This document shows positions 1 through 10,530 of a DNA stretch of 64,000 bases, piece after piece (position 1 is the stretch's first letter; every line of letters begins with the position of its first letter). Below the pieces are notes generated by a model. The model did no database searches. It saw nothing but the letters and a program-made list of their open reading frames with translations, and had not been told where the DNA came from. Position numbers and translations under genes: made by a program. The DNA is taken from NCBI GenBank assembly GCA_028288705.1, contig JAQBNH010000017.1:37518-101517 (forward strand). The letters run 5' to 3'. Source of the stretch: Ferruginibacter sp. (GTDB lineage: Bacteria > Bacteroidota > Bacteroidia > Chitinophagales > Chitinophagaceae).

Positions 1-1
1 T

Positions 2-3000
2 CGCGGCCGTTTTAAAAGGACAGCTACTTCGGCTTGGTCTGACTGGTCACCTGCACCGGTTGTCATCTCACAAAAACAAGCTACCGTAACACCGCCTATT
101 GCGATCAACGGAATGTTTACGCATATTCTTCCCGCACCAGATGGGAATACTACTGTGCCTTTAATGGTTCCTGCCAACTATGCATCTTACGAATGGCGCA
201 GGATCAGTGACAATACGATTGTGAGTACAACCAGCAAATACAATGCACCTGTTGGACAATATAAAGTGATGGTGACGGAACAATACGGTTGTAGCAGTAA
301 CTTCTCTGCTCCCTTTGTGGTGATGGCCGCTAACGGTATCAACCTGCCGGATCCTGCAAGTAATTTGAATGCAGTGGCATTGTCGAATACCGCTGTTCAG
401 TTGGAGTGGGATAATAATCCGACACCAATTAATAACGAAACGGGTTTTGAAGTATATCGCAGTACCACTTCCGGTACAGGATTTAAACTGATAGCGAAAA
501 TTGGTGCTGATGTTATCAGCTACCTTGATCAAAACTTATCTGCTAACACAAGATATTATTATGCTGTGAGAGCCGTAAATAACAACGGAGCTTCGGCAGT
601 TAGCAGTGAAATCTCTACAATCACAAAATCTGATGTGGTAGCTCCGACAGCGCCACCAAACCTGCGTGTAACAGTTACGACAAGAACATCTGTAACACTG
701 GCTTGGGATGACGCGACTGATGATGTAGGAGTATTTAAATACGATGTTTATGTAAATGGGCTGAAGTCTTACAGCACTTCTGCTACAACCTTTACTGTAA
801 ATGGCCTGACAACCTTACAGACTTACGGATTTGTTGTTAAAGCCAGAGATATTACAGGAAACGTGTCGCCCGCAAGCAACCAGGTGAGTGGCACTGCGGC
901 TTTACAAGGGTTGAATTACAAATACTACCAGGGAAGCTGGAGCGTGTTACCGGATTTCAATGCGCTGATCCCGGTTAAGACGGGTAATTCTCCAAACGTT
1001 GATATTACAGTTCGTAATCAAAATGACAACTTCGCTTTCTTATGGGAAGGTTTCATTAATATTACTGTTGCCGGAACTTATACTTTCGAAACGAGTTCTG
1101 ATGATGGAAGTAAGTTATACATCAATACGCCATATAGCTTTGGTGCTGTACCATTAGTTAACAATGATGGTGCTCACGGAACAACATCTAAAACAGGCAC
1201 TATCACACTTGCAGTTGGCACCTACCCAATTGCAATTACTTTCTTCGAAGCAGGAGGTGGTGAAGTTATGGACGTCTATTATGCGAATGTTGCCGGTGGG
1301 ATTGCCCGTCAGAAAATTCCAAATTCAGCATTCACTGATGCGGTGACGATTCCTTTAAGTGCATTACCTGTTCAGCCGTCTTCGCTGAAAGTAACAGCTT
1401 TCTCATATAATAAAGTCAATATTACTTGGGCTGATCAAAGCAGTAACGAAACGGGTTTTGAAGTAGTGCGTTCAACAAGCTTGCTTGGTTCTTATATCCC
1501 TGTTGGTACCGCAGCCGCTAATGCTACAAGCTTTACCGATTCAATTGGTTTAGCTGCCTCTACCATTTATTTTTATAAAGTACGCGCTGTCAATAATATG
1601 GGACAATCTCCATTTATCAGCGTACTGGAAGGTGCATGGAGTTTCGATAACAATATGAATGATGGCAGTGGTAACGCACGTAATCTTACTGCCGGAAGCA
1701 GCCCCACTTATAATGCTGCAGATAAAAAAGAAGGTACTCATTCATTGAACCTGAATGGCAGCAATCAATATGCAGACATGGCATTCAGCAGCGCAGGTAA
1801 GTTCCCGAGCAATGCTTATACAACACGTACCGTTTCTGCCTGGATCAAACCTACGAGTGCGACAATGTTGTTGTCGAATAAAATTATCCTTGATTTAGGC
1901 GGGGCAGACAATGGCCTTTCTTTAAGAATCAACGCAAATACGTTACAAGCTGGTATCGCCAGCAACAATGTGCGCAGTACTGCTATTGTGAACAGCCTTT
2001 CTACAACTCCAGGTTGGATCGCTAACGGCTGGAACCATGTTACAATGGTATATAACGTGGACGTTTTGAAACTGTTTATTAATGGCATCGAAAAAGTATC
2101 TACGCCACTGCCGTTTACTTCAGTGGGAAGTTCTACAAGCCTTTCAAGAATTGGCGCAACAAATTCGGGCAATGCATTTAACTCATCAACTTCTTCTACC
2201 AATTATGGTGGACTGATCGACGATGTAGATATTATTACCGAACCATTGGATGCAAGTGGTATCCTGTCGATGATGACACAGGCATATGGTGCTGACACTA
2301 CCGGCGCATTACCTTCAGTTCCGACTGCAACATCGATCACCAGTGCAGTTGCTCAATCACCTGTTGCAGTCAAACTTACGATTGCCGACAATTCAAACAA
2401 CGAAACAGGATTTGAAATATATCGTTCGGTAGCGAATGCTATCAGTTATCGTTTGCTAACGACTGTAGGAGCGAATGCAACTGCTTCGTTCGTTTATAAC
2501 GACAATGGCTTGTTCCCGAATACCACTTACTATTATAAGATCAGGGCAATCGGTGTTGGCGGAAATTCTGCCTTCAGTACTGATGTTCCTGCAAAAACAT
2601 TAAACAATATTCCTGTCATTGAAAACGTCAGCAACTTCACGATGCGTTATGACGCCGTGAAAGCACTGGCACTTTCTGCAACAGATGCTGACGGGGAAGT
2701 TTTGACTTTCAGTTTATTGAATCCACTTCCTGGTTTTGCAAATTTTGTGAATACAGGAAACGGTACAGCCAGCCTTAACCTCTCACCAGCATTCACTGAC
2801 CAGGGTGTTTACAATTTCTCTGTAGTGATCGCAGATAATAATGGTGGTAAAGACACAACAGCTTTTGCTTTAACGGTAAATGAAAATTATACGCCGGTTA
2901 TCACTGCCTTATCCAACATGACAGTTGCAGAAGGAAGCTCTACAATTGTTCCGCTAAACGCAACAGATCAGGATGGCAACGCTACATTAACATGGGCAAT

Positions 3001-6000
3001 AAGTGCAGGGCCTTCTTTTGTAACAATTGCAGATGCAGGAAATGGTGCAGGCAGTCTGACTGTAGCTCCGGGTTTCGCTCACGCAGGAGTTTACACGGTA
3101 AAAGTTATCGCTAACGATGGCGCCGGTGGCAGCGAGTTTGCAACATTTAATATTACAGTCACGGATGTAGTTCCACCTGTTGAAAGGATCTACATGAGCA
3201 TGAAATACAACAGTGCCAATCCTCCGGCACCATGGAACACGATTGCCACTGTGAATACAAATAACCTGGTAAATTCAGACGGACAAACAACGAACGTCGG
3301 AATCCAGTTTCTAAATACAAACTGGAACGCGGGCGATGCCGGTGCAGTTACTTATAACAACTCGGGAGTTTATCCTGATGCGGTGATCAAAGATTATTTC
3401 TGGTTCGGTGTTTACGGTGCGCCGGAAACAGTTGACTTTAATTTGAAAGGCCTCACTGTCGGTTCCAAATACAACGTTACATTGTTTGGTAGCAGTGCCT
3501 GGACAGGTCTTGGCAATAACGGAACAACGGTGTACACGATTAACGGTGTTGCGAAACCACTTTATGTAGATAACAACAAAACAAATACGGTAACCTTTAA
3601 CGGTATTGTTGCAGATGCTTCAGGTAACATCACCGTGAACATGAGCAAGGGTGCAGCTACGCCTTACGGTATGGTGAATGCAGTTGTTCTGGAAAAACCA
3701 TTTGATGACGGTACTGCACCTGTTCTTCCAACGAACTTTGCAGGAGCTGCATTGAGCAACGGTACGATCAAACTAAGCTGGACAGATGTTGCCTACAACG
3801 AGAGCAATTATTTTGTTTCCCGCGCAACAAATCCTGCAGGCCCGTTCACTGTGCTGAATCCGGTTGGAGCAAATGCAAACGACTCAACTTATGTTGACAA
3901 TACGGTGCTGAGCAGTGTAAACTATTACTACAAATTAGCTGCTACCAATTCGGTGGGAACTTCAGGATTTACGAATGTTGTCAGCGTGACCTCTACTAAT
4001 AAAGCGCCAATCCTGGGTGCGATCACAGATGTAATTGCTAAAGGCGGTGCTACAACAACAGTTGGAATCAGTTCTACCGACGATGTGGGAGATATCCTTA
4101 CAACAACTGTTACTAATTTGCCGGCATTCGCTGTGTATCAAAACACAGGTAACGGAACCGGAAATATCATCTTTACACCAACGGTGAATGATTTGGGCGT
4201 ATACGCAAACATCCTTGTTAAGGTTACCGACAATGCCGGTGCAAGTTCAAGTAAATTATTCAATGTAACAGTAACGGACAGCAGCTTAAGAACAACGTAC
4301 CTGAACTTCGGTCCGGAAGGCGTTCCTGCACAGGCGGCACCATGGAATAACTTCCTGGGTTATCCGTTCGCAGGTTACAATTACAACAACATCAAAGATG
4401 ATGCGAACGTTACAACCACTTATGGTTTCAAATTCCTCGATCAGTGGAATGGTGGTTTAAGTATCGGTATGACTACAGGAAATAACTCTGGCGTGTTCCC
4501 GGATAATGTTATGAAGACCAGCTTCAACACCTACACAAATGGCAATCACATTATCGAGTTCAATGGCCTGAATCCTGCTAAACTTTACAGCATCGGTTTC
4601 CTTACGAATTTCCACGCCGGAAACGCAGCAGTTGTCACGTTCACGAACGGAAGCCAGGTGGTTACTGTTGATGGTAAGTACAATACAAATGTGCTGGCTA
4701 ACCTGAATGGTCTTAGTCCGAATGCGTCAGGGGTGATCCAGGTTACGATTAACAAACTCGCAGCTAATTATATTCTCTGCCTGAATGGTGTTGTAATTCG
4801 CGAATACAATAGCGCAACCCCGGTTGTTCGTCCTGCAGACCTTTTTGCAGAAACGATCCTGGAAACAGATAAGATCAAATTAACATGGGGCGACAGGAGC
4901 AACAATGAAACCGGATTCGAAATCTGGCAGTCTTCCACTTCAGCGACTTCAGGCTTCGCATTGGTTACAACTACGGCAGCAAACGTGACAACCTACACGA
5001 ATACCGGCCTTACATCTAATGCACGCTACTGGTATAAAGTGTTAGCCGTAAAAGGCGCAACCAAAAGTGCTTATTCGAACGTGGCTACTGCTGTGTTGGC
5101 TGCTAAACTGATACTGATTAACCTGAACGTGAATGCAGCACAGGCGGCACCGTCACCCTGGAACAGCACAAGTTCTCCTTCCACACAAGGAGCAACTTTC
5201 CCTAATCTCATTAATACCGGCCTCGTTAATACCGGCTACGAAATGACGATTACTAAAGAGTTTAATGGAGCAGGTTTCGCAGGATTATCCGGAACAGGAA
5301 TCTTCCCGTCAAACGTAATGGTTAGTAATTACTGGTCAGATGCGGGTCAAACTTCACAGGTGAAATTCAAAAACCTTGATCTGAGTAAGAAATATCGGAT
5401 CGGTTGTTTTGGTAGCAATACCAATGTGAACTACACGATCGGGCACTATAGCTGTAATGGCAAAACGGTTGAATTAAACAGTTATTACAATGACTCAAAA
5501 GTTGTTTACCTGGATAAACTCACGCCGAATAGTGATGGTGAATTGGTACTGGATGTGAAAACTGCATCTGGCGCGCCCTACACGTTTACCGGTGCATTCA
5601 CGATTGAATACTTTGATGATAACAGTGCTGATGAGCCAATCGTTAATACCCTTTATCCAAATGGTGTTCCTGCAGCTCCGCCAATTGCAGGTCGCGGAAT
5701 ACTAAGCCCTGACGTTACAGCAGTCACAACTCAGAACGCATTGGGTAATATTAAGCCTGCAACGCCTGTTATTACCGAAGAGATTACAAAAAATATCAAG
5801 GTCTTCCCGAATCCTTTCACAAACAGGATCCAGGTTGAACTGGAAAACATGAAAGCCACTGCGGTAACCATTATGTTATATGACATCAACGGAAAACTTA
5901 TTTTCAAAAGCAATGGAATCAATGCGATGAAAGGAAGAAACGTTGTATCAGCAGAACTTCCTGTTGGGATTTCAATTGCCCCAGGTAGTTATGTGATCAA

Positions 6001-6055
6001 TATTTTGATCGATGGCAAAATGAGTAAATCAGTGAAACTGATAAAAGTCAACTAG
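2..6055 (+). CDS. Giant T9SS-secreted surface protein, 5' end outside window (fn3/PA14/LamG)
   Basis: The reading frame is open from base 2, so the gene begins upstream; the first in-frame ATG (113) is internal. It ends at TAG 6053-6055. Domain order by nucleotide: two fibronectin III domains (about 340-900), a PA14-like domain (905-1345), fn3 (1370-1620), a LamG/concanavalin-like domain (1621-2260), fn3 (2300-2600), two Ig/cadherin-like domains (2605-3170), then a module of about 170 residues repeated three times (3187-3705, 4291-4805, 5107-5620) with fn3 and Ig-like domains between. The C-terminus (about 5800-6052) is a type A T9SS sorting domain starting VFPNPF. The protein is inferred to be exported by T9SS and held at the cell surface, probably binding carbohydrate. 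PA14 and LamG domains commonly bind glycans; no catalytic domain is visible in this part. A terminator follows. Confidence 0.85.
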   Translation, partial: RGRFKRTATSAWSDWSPAPVVISQKQATVTPPIAINGMFTHILPAPDGNTTVPLMVPANYASYEWRRISDNTIVSTTSKYNAPVGQYKVMVTEQYGCSSNFSAPFVVMAANGINLPDPASNLNAVALSNTAVQLEWDNNPTPINNETGFEVYRSTTSGTGFKLIAKIGADVISYLDQNLSANTRYYYAVRAVNNNGASAVSSEISTITKSDVVAPTAPPNLRVTVTTRTSVTLAWDDATDDVGVFKYDVYVNGLKSYSTSATTFTVNGLTTLQTYGFVVKARDITGNVSPASNQVSGTAALQGLNYKYYQGSWSVLPDFNALIPVKTGNSPNVDITVRNQNDNFAFLWEGFINITVAGTYTFETSSDDGSKLYINTPYSFGAVPLVNNDGAHGTTSKTGTITLAVGTYPIAITFFEAGGGEVMDVYYANVAGGIARQKIPNSAFTDAVTIPLSALPVQPSSLKVTAFSYNKVNITWADQSSNETGFEVVRSTSLLGSYIPVGTAAANATSFTDSIGLAASTIYFYKVRAVNNMGQSPFISVLEGAWSFDNNMNDGSGNARNLTAGSSPTYNAADKKEGTHSLNLNGSNQYADMAFSSAGKFPSNAYTTRTVSAWIKPTSATMLLSNKIILDLGGADNGLSLRINANTLQAGIASNNVRSTAIVNSLSTTPGWIANGWNHVTMVYNVDVLKLFINGIEKVSTPLPFTSVGSSTSLSRIGATNSGNAFNSSTSSTNYGGLIDDVDIITEPLDASGILSMMTQAYGADTTGALPSVPTATSITSAVAQSPVAVKLTIADNSNNETGFEIYRSVANAISYRLLTTVGANATASFVYNDNGLFPNTTYYYKIRAIGVGGNSAFSTDVPAKTLNNIPVIENVSNFTMRYDAVKALALSATDADGEVLTFSLLNPLPGFANFVNTGNGTASLNLSPAFTDQGVYNFSVVIADNNGGKDTTAFALTVNENYTPVITALSNMTVAEGSSTIVPLNATDQDGNATLTWAISAGPSFVTIADAGNGAGSLTVAPGFAHAGVYTVKVIANDGAGGSEFATFNITVTDVVPPVERIYMSMKYNSANPPAPWNTIATVNTNNLVNSDGQTTNVGIQFLNTNWNAGDAGAVTYNNSGVYPDAVIKDYFWFGVYGAPETVDFNLKGLTVGSKYNVTLFGSSAWTGLGNNGTTVYTINGVAKPLYVDNNKTNTVTFNGIVADASGNITVNMSKGAATPYGMVNAVVLEKPFDDGTAPVLPTNFAGAALSNGTIKLSWTDVAYNESNYFVSRATNPAGPFTVLNPVGANANDSTYVDNTVLSSVNYYYKLAATNSVGTSGFTNVVSVTSTNKAPILGAITDVIAKGGATTTVGISSTDDVGDILTTTVTNLPAFAVYQNTGNGTGNIIFTPTVNDLGVYANILVKVTDNAGASSSKLFNVTVTDSSLRTTYLNFGPEGVPAQAAPWNNFLGYPFAGYNYNNIKDDANVTTTYGFKFLDQWNGGLSIGMTTGNNSGVFPDNVMKTSFNTYTNGNHIIEFNGLNPAKLYSIGFLTNFHAGNAAVVTFTNGSQVVTVDGKYNTNVLANLNGLSPNASGVIQVTINKLAANYILCLNGVVIREYNSATPVVRPADLFAETILETDKIKLTWGDRSNNETGFEIWQSSTSATSGFALVTTTAANVTTYTNTGLTSNARYWYKVLAVKGATKSAYSNVATAVLAAKLILINLNVNAAQAAPSPWNSTSSPSTQGATFPNLINTGLVNTGYEMTITKEFNGAGFAGLSGTGIFPSNVMVSNYWSDAGQTSQVKFKNLDLSKKYRIGCFGSNTNVNYTIGHYSCNGKTVELNSYYNDSKVVYLDKLTPNSDGELVLDVKTASGAPYTFTGAFTIEYFDDNSADEPIVNTLYPNGVPAAPPIAGRGILSPDVTAVTTQNALGNIKPATPVITEEITKNIKVFPNPFTNRIQVELENMKATAVTIMLYDINGKLIFKSNGINAMKGRNVVSAELPVGISIAPGSYVINILIDGKMSKSVKLIKVN

Positions 6056-6074
6056 AAAAACCTCACTTTAAAAC

Positions 6075-6112
6075 GAAAAAATCTGGTATTTTTAAAATAC
6101 CAGATTTTTTTT
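6075..6112 (+). terminator. Rho-independent terminator after the giant T9SS gene
   Basis: A perfect inverted repeat (AAATCTGGTATTTT and its complement) is followed by a run of eight T. It lies 20 bases after the stop codon. The A-run on the left side means it could also act on the other strand, but no gene there needs it. Confidence 0.85.
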
Positions 6113-6180
6113 CAACAGGAAGTTGAGAAAACCTGAGCTTAACCTTACTTCTGAATTCTTTAAATACGTAATGTCTTGTT

Positions 6181-7032
6181 ATGAACATTTTAAGAAACCC
6201 TGCATGGATAAAGGCTTTTGAATACCCGTATGAAAAATATGATCAGATTCCTGAGAGTGTCTTTACTGATATCAACTCCAGGCTCGATAAAATGCAGTCT
6301 GACAATCCCGTAGCCAGTATCGTTGTCACCGCCTGGAACGAAGAGGTCGACATTCTCCGCACCGTCGGTAGTTTATCCCGAACAAAAACAACAGTTCCAA
6401 TCGAAATCATTGTAGTTAATAATAATTCCACTGATAGAACGCAGGAAACCCTCGACAAACTTCATATCCGCAATTTCTTCCAGCCGATACAAGGCTGGGG
6501 ACCCGGCCGCCAGATGGGGATGGAGCATGCCCGGGGGAAATATATTTTACTCGCCGATTCTGATTGTATTTACCCGGATTGTTGGGTAGATAATCTGGTA
6601 AAAGCTTTGGAAACCCCTGGCGTAGTGTCTGTTTATGGGCGATATTCTTTTATCAGCGAACCAGGATTTTCGCGCTGGCAGTTGTCAATCCTGGAAACTT
6701 TTAAAGATGCAATTGCCGAGGTTCGGCAGCTCAACAGGCCTTTCCTGAATTCATATGGCATGAGCATGGGTTTCGTAAAAGAATTTGGCCTGAAAGAAGG
6801 TTTTTACATGAATAAGAATCATGGAGAAGACGGACGCATGTGTTATGACCTGATGAAGTATGGTAAAGTAAAACCTGTGCGTTCACGCAAAGGCCGGGTT
6901 TGGACTGGAGTACGAACCCTTAAAAAGAGCGGTAGCTTTTCAAAAGTGATGAGTACCAGGATCAAAAAAGAACTCAGTCGTTTCTCTGAATATTTTCACA
7001 AACGCATGCGCTACCACCTACCGAAAGATTAG
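6181..7032 (+). CDS. Family 2 glycosyltransferase
   Basis: A 283-residue GT-A type glycosyltransferase. The nucleotide-sugar-binding start is visible at about residues 45-75 (SIVVTAWNEE, then IIVVNNNSTD), and the metal-binding DxD is DSD at about residue 126. There is no signal peptide or membrane segment, so it probably works on the cytoplasmic face, moving a sugar onto a lipid-linked acceptor. The basic C-terminal tail may touch the membrane. It is separated from the co-polymerase gene by 148 bases with a promoter-like sequence, so it may be transcribed apart from the polysaccharide operon. Donor and acceptor cannot be told from sequence. Confidence 0.85.
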   Translation: MNILRNPAWIKAFEYPYEKYDQIPESVFTDINSRLDKMQSDNPVASIVVTAWNEEVDILRTVGSLSRTKTTVPIEIIVVNNNSTDRTQETLDKLHIRNFFQPIQGWGPGRQMGMEHARGKYILLADSDCIYPDCWVDNLVKALETPGVVSVYGRYSFISEPGFSRWQLSILETFKDAIAEVRQLNRPFLNSYGMSMGFVKEFGLKEGFYMNKNHGEDGRMCYDLMKYGKVKPVRSRKGRVWTGVRTLKKSGSFSKVMSTRIKKELSRFSEYFHKRMRYHLPKD

Positions 7033-7070
7033 TTCAGGAGATTTATATAACTGTTAAAGAACATAGGCGG

Positions 7071-7102
7071 TTGATGAGTAAAGGTTAACTTATCTACATT
7101 TG
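7071..7102 (+). promoter_or_regulatory. Candidate Bacteroidota-type promoter of the polysaccharide operon
   Basis: TTG at 7071-7073, a 21-base spacer, then TACATTTG at 7095-7102, matching the -7 consensus TAnnTTTG. It would give a leader of about 70 bases before the ATG at 7181. The -33 box is only a partial match. Confidence 0.45.
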
Positions 7103-7180
7103 CAATCACCAGAACAATAGATCCATCCTCCGCGATCAACCACGCGCTTACCCGCTTAACAACCAAAAATAATTTTCAAA

Positions 7181-9394
7181 ATGGATTTAGTTTATTTTTT
7201 TAAAGTCTTATTTCGCCGGAAATGGATCATCATCGGACTGTCTGCTCTCGCAGTTATTGCAGCGTTCGTTTTCCTGATGTTTAAGAAGCCCCTGTTCGTG
7301 TCCCAGGCACAATATTCTACCGGATTTACCGCGGAAAAAGTGCGTTTGATCGATGGTACTTCTGCCATTGACCTGTTCACAGCAGATGTCAAATTCAATA
7401 ATGCGATTGAAACATTCAAATCTCCCAAAGTAGTCAGCATTATGGCCTATAAACTGATGCTGCACGATATGGACAATCCTGCAAAAGCCTATCGCCCGCT
7501 GTCTAAAAAACAGATGGAATCTGGTATCTATAAATTGGTACCCAAGGAAACAGCCAAACGTGTTCTCATAGACAAGATAAACAAGAATGAATTGTTGCGC
7601 TCCGACGTAGAGGGCGAGATAAACATCATCGAATATGTAAAGTTATATCGCTACGATTATGAATCGATCCTGGAATTTATGACGATCGAGCGTGTTGGAA
7701 GAACAGATTACCTGGATATCATTTTCCGCTCCGAAAATCCTTTGCTTTCCTCTCTTGTGGTAAATAATATGGGCCAGGAATTCTTAAATTATTATAAAAA
7801 TTTAACCTCGCAGCGAACAGAAGAAAATGCTGAAGGCATTAAAAAAATGGTGACTGCCCAGCAGTCTAAAGTAGATAGCCTTGGCGAAAATTTGTTTAAA
7901 GCGAAACAGAGCCAGGGTAGTATTGATCCTGTCAGCTTAAGCACCAGCGCGATGGAAACGGTGAAGGAATTAGAAACGAAGCTGGCCGAAGAAAAAAGTA
8001 AAGAGAATGAACATGCCAACCGCAAGCAATATTTGGAAGAACGTTTGAAAACATTAACCGGTGGAGCGGCAACTACAACAGCGGCGCCATCAAATAATAA
8101 AGAAGAAATTTTACGCCTGACTAATAAACGCAATGACCTACAGGCAGAACTGGCCAGGAAAGGCGGTTCTGACGCAGACCTCGAAAAACAAATTGCAGAT
8201 TTACGTGGCCAAATCAACGCCAAAATTAGCAGCGGGGGGTCTTCACGGCCAAAATCAAATGCAAAAGATATTGACGACCTCACATCAAAAATTGCAGAAG
8301 AGAATGCGATGTTGAATGCAGCGCGTTCCACAATTGAGGATTATAATTCAAGGATCAGGAAGTACACAGGACTCAGCAATAAAGCGTCAGCGGGTTCAGA
8401 TGTAAAAATTGATGCGATCAAATCTCAGCTTGATATTGAAAATAAACAGTTAGGATCGGTTATCGAAAAATATACACAGGCAGAAGGGCTTGTGAAAGAT
8501 GATCCAACAACAAACTTCATTCAGACGAGGATTGGCCAGCCAGCCATTGATCCTGAATCCAAAAAGACCATGCTGACGATGTTATTGTCGGGCATGTCAA
8601 TGCTATTTCTTTCATCAGTGATCTTTCTTTTCCTGGAGATATTTGATCCTACATTGAAGACACCCACCATCTTCAGGAAGCACCTGAAAATGAAACTGGC
8701 TGCAGTGTTGAATCATCTTCCATTGAAAAAACAAAATGTAACAGACATTGTCATCAATGAAAATGATGGGAAGAAATTCAAAAAAGAAAATATTTTCAAG
8801 AACAATATCCGCAAATTAAGACACCAGGTCACCAACAGCGGGCAGCAAGTGTTCCTCATCACAAGTACACAAAAAGCAACAGGCAAAACGACTGTCGTGG
8901 AAGCATTGGCAGCAAGTTTACTTTTGAGCAAAAAGAAAGTGTTGCTTATCGATTTAAATTTCGGGCACAACTCGCTCACAGCAAAATATTCTCCTGAGGT
9001 CATGATCCAGGATATCGCTGAAAATGCAGATATTGATTCAGCTTTCACAGCAGGTAAGTTATGGACGCCAACCAGCACGGAAGGTCTGGCGCTTATCGGT
9101 TGTAAAGAAGGAAGTTTTACGCCTTCTGAAGCACTGTATAATTTAGATATGACTGCCCTGCTGGAAAAAGTGAAGGCGTCTTTTGATTATATTTTTATTG
9201 AAGCTGCCGCGCTTAATGATTTTGCAGACAGCAAAGAAATTTCGCGTTATGCAGAAGGCGTGTTCCCGGTGTTCTCGGCAGCTTCTTCTATCTCACATGC
9301 AGATGATGAGTCGCTGAAATTCCTTACCGAGTTGGGTGCAAAAAACCAAGGGGCAGTGCTTAATGATGTGCTGACCGAAAACATCAATTTCTGA
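7181..9394 (+). CDS. Wzz/GumC-type polysaccharide co-polymerase fused to a degenerate BY-kinase-like domain
   Basis: A 737-residue inner-membrane protein with the architecture of a polysaccharide co-polymerase: a transmembrane helix at about residues 15-36, a large periplasmic part rich in charged coiled coil (about 200-450), a second helix at about 463-487 followed by FDP, then a cytoplasmic ATPase domain (about 545-737). Such proteins set chain length and gate export in Wzx/Wzy systems, and cycle by tyrosine autophosphorylation. Here the ATPase part is altered. Walker A reads STQKATGKTT. The Walker A' strand reads LLIDLNFG, lacking the second Asp of the usual IDxDxR. The C-terminus ends TENINF with no tyrosine cluster. 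It is therefore probably not a conventional BY-kinase. First gene of a run in which spacings are 15 bases or less to 14704. Confidence 0.85.
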   Translation: MDLVYFFKVLFRRKWIIIGLSALAVIAAFVFLMFKKPLFVSQAQYSTGFTAEKVRLIDGTSAIDLFTADVKFNNAIETFKSPKVVSIMAYKLMLHDMDNPAKAYRPLSKKQMESGIYKLVPKETAKRVLIDKINKNELLRSDVEGEINIIEYVKLYRYDYESILEFMTIERVGRTDYLDIIFRSENPLLSSLVVNNMGQEFLNYYKNLTSQRTEENAEGIKKMVTAQQSKVDSLGENLFKAKQSQGSIDPVSLSTSAMETVKELETKLAEEKSKENEHANRKQYLEERLKTLTGGAATTTAAPSNNKEEILRLTNKRNDLQAELARKGGSDADLEKQIADLRGQINAKISSGGSSRPKSNAKDIDDLTSKIAEENAMLNAARSTIEDYNSRIRKYTGLSNKASAGSDVKIDAIKSQLDIENKQLGSVIEKYTQAEGLVKDDPTTNFIQTRIGQPAIDPESKKTMLTMLLSGMSMLFLSSVIFLFLEIFDPTLKTPTIFRKHLKMKLAAVLNHLPLKKQNVTDIVINENDGKKFKKENIFKNNIRKLRHQVTNSGQQVFLITSTQKATGKTTVVEALAASLLLSKKKVLLIDLNFGHNSLTAKYSPEVMIQDIAENADIDSAFTAGKLWTPTSTEGLALIGCKEGSFTPSEALYNLDMTALLEKVKASFDYIFIEAAALNDFADSKEISRYAEGVFPVFSAASSISHADDESLKFLTELGAKNQGAVLNDVLTENINF

Positions 9395-9409
9395 TAAACC
9401 GTTTTGTAC

Positions 9410-10528
9410 ATGAAACCTCCACGGCTTACATGGATTGATTATGCACGGGGTATCGCGATCATCCTCGTTGTCTACCGTCATAATTTTGAAGGATTGAAAG
9501 AGTCTGGTGTTCCGGTGGATCATTATATGTTCCTCGAATACCTGAACATCTTTTTCTTCAGTTTTCGTATGCCATTATTCTTCATTATCTCCGGCATTTT
9601 TGTTGCCGGCAGTTTGCAGAAAAGAGGCCTGCCAAACTTTGTAGAAACGAAAATGAGGAGTATCCTCTATCCATATTTTTTGTGGGGCTTCTTGCAACTT
9701 AGTTTGCAGATGGTTTTCTCAAAATATACCAATGGCCATCCAACGCCGGAATCCTATTTACATCTTTTTTACCTACCCCGCGAGATCGCACAATTCTGGT
9801 ATTTATATGCATTGTTCAATGTATCTGTGTTGTATGCGTTCGCGAAGCAGGTACTTAAACTTTCCGTCCGCTACCAGCTGATGATCGGGTTGGCCGCTTT
9901 TTATATTTCTTCCCTACTGTACCAAAAAAGTATTAATGTAGGTTTCGTGAGTGATATCCTGCATAATTATATTTTTTACGCGATTGGTGATGCGATCAGC
10001 CGGGTGATTACAGACAGGAAAAATTTTAAGTGGTTCGAATCTGGAAAATTATTGTCAGCCATGCTGTTGCCATTTATCCTCGCACAGGCATATTTTCTTT
10101 GGGCGAATCTGGATCATGCCAATGCAAAATATATGTTTGTAGAATATTACCAGCCCTTTGCTTTCCTGCTGATTGCTATTGTAGGTTGTGCTTTCATCAT
10201 CAATCTTACATTCGTAATGCAACGGGTAAAGATCCTGAATTGGCTGCCTGAGCTTGGTCGTCATTCACTTTATATTTATGTTTCGCACGTGATTATTTTC
10301 GCCTGCGTGAGAATCATCCTGACAAAATTCCTTGGCGTGACCAATGTGCCGCTGATCCTGATCTCTGGCATTACTGCGGGATTGATCGGCCCCATCATTT
10401 TGTATAAACTTGCCGTTAAATTTAATATGCGCTGGATATTTACGTTAGAGAAAGAAGACAAAAAAGAATCAACACACACTTTTATTAAACCTGTAGCCAG
10501 CAGCGCGTCCCTGGAGAACAATCGCTAA
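9410..10528 (+). CDS. Acyltransferase 3 family membrane protein
   Basis: A 372-residue polytopic protein of the acyltransferase 3 (OafA/NodX-like) family. The N-terminal signature is WIDYARGIAIILVVYRH, with the conserved His after the first helix, and about ten hydrophobic segments follow. These enzymes move acetyl or other acyl groups across the membrane onto sugars. The ATG at 9410 is chosen over an in-frame TTG two codons upstream (9404). It lies 15 bases after the co-polymerase stop and 2 bases before the flippase start, so it very likely decorates the polymer made by this operon. Confidence 0.85.
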   Translation: MKPPRLTWIDYARGIAIILVVYRHNFEGLKESGVPVDHYMFLEYLNIFFFSFRMPLFFIISGIFVAGSLQKRGLPNFVETKMRSILYPYFLWGFLQLSLQMVFSKYTNGHPTPESYLHLFYLPREIAQFWYLYALFNVSVLYAFAKQVLKLSVRYQLMIGLAAFYISSLLYQKSINVGFVSDILHNYIFYAIGDAISRVITDRKNFKWFESGKLLSAMLLPFILAQAYFLWANLDHANAKYMFVEYYQPFAFLLIAIVGCAFIINLTFVMQRVKILNWLPELGRHSLYIYVSHVIIFACVRIILTKFLGVTNVPLILISGITAGLIGPIILYKLAVKFNMRWIFTLEKEDKKESTHTFIKPVASSASLENNR

Positions 10529-10530
10529 GT

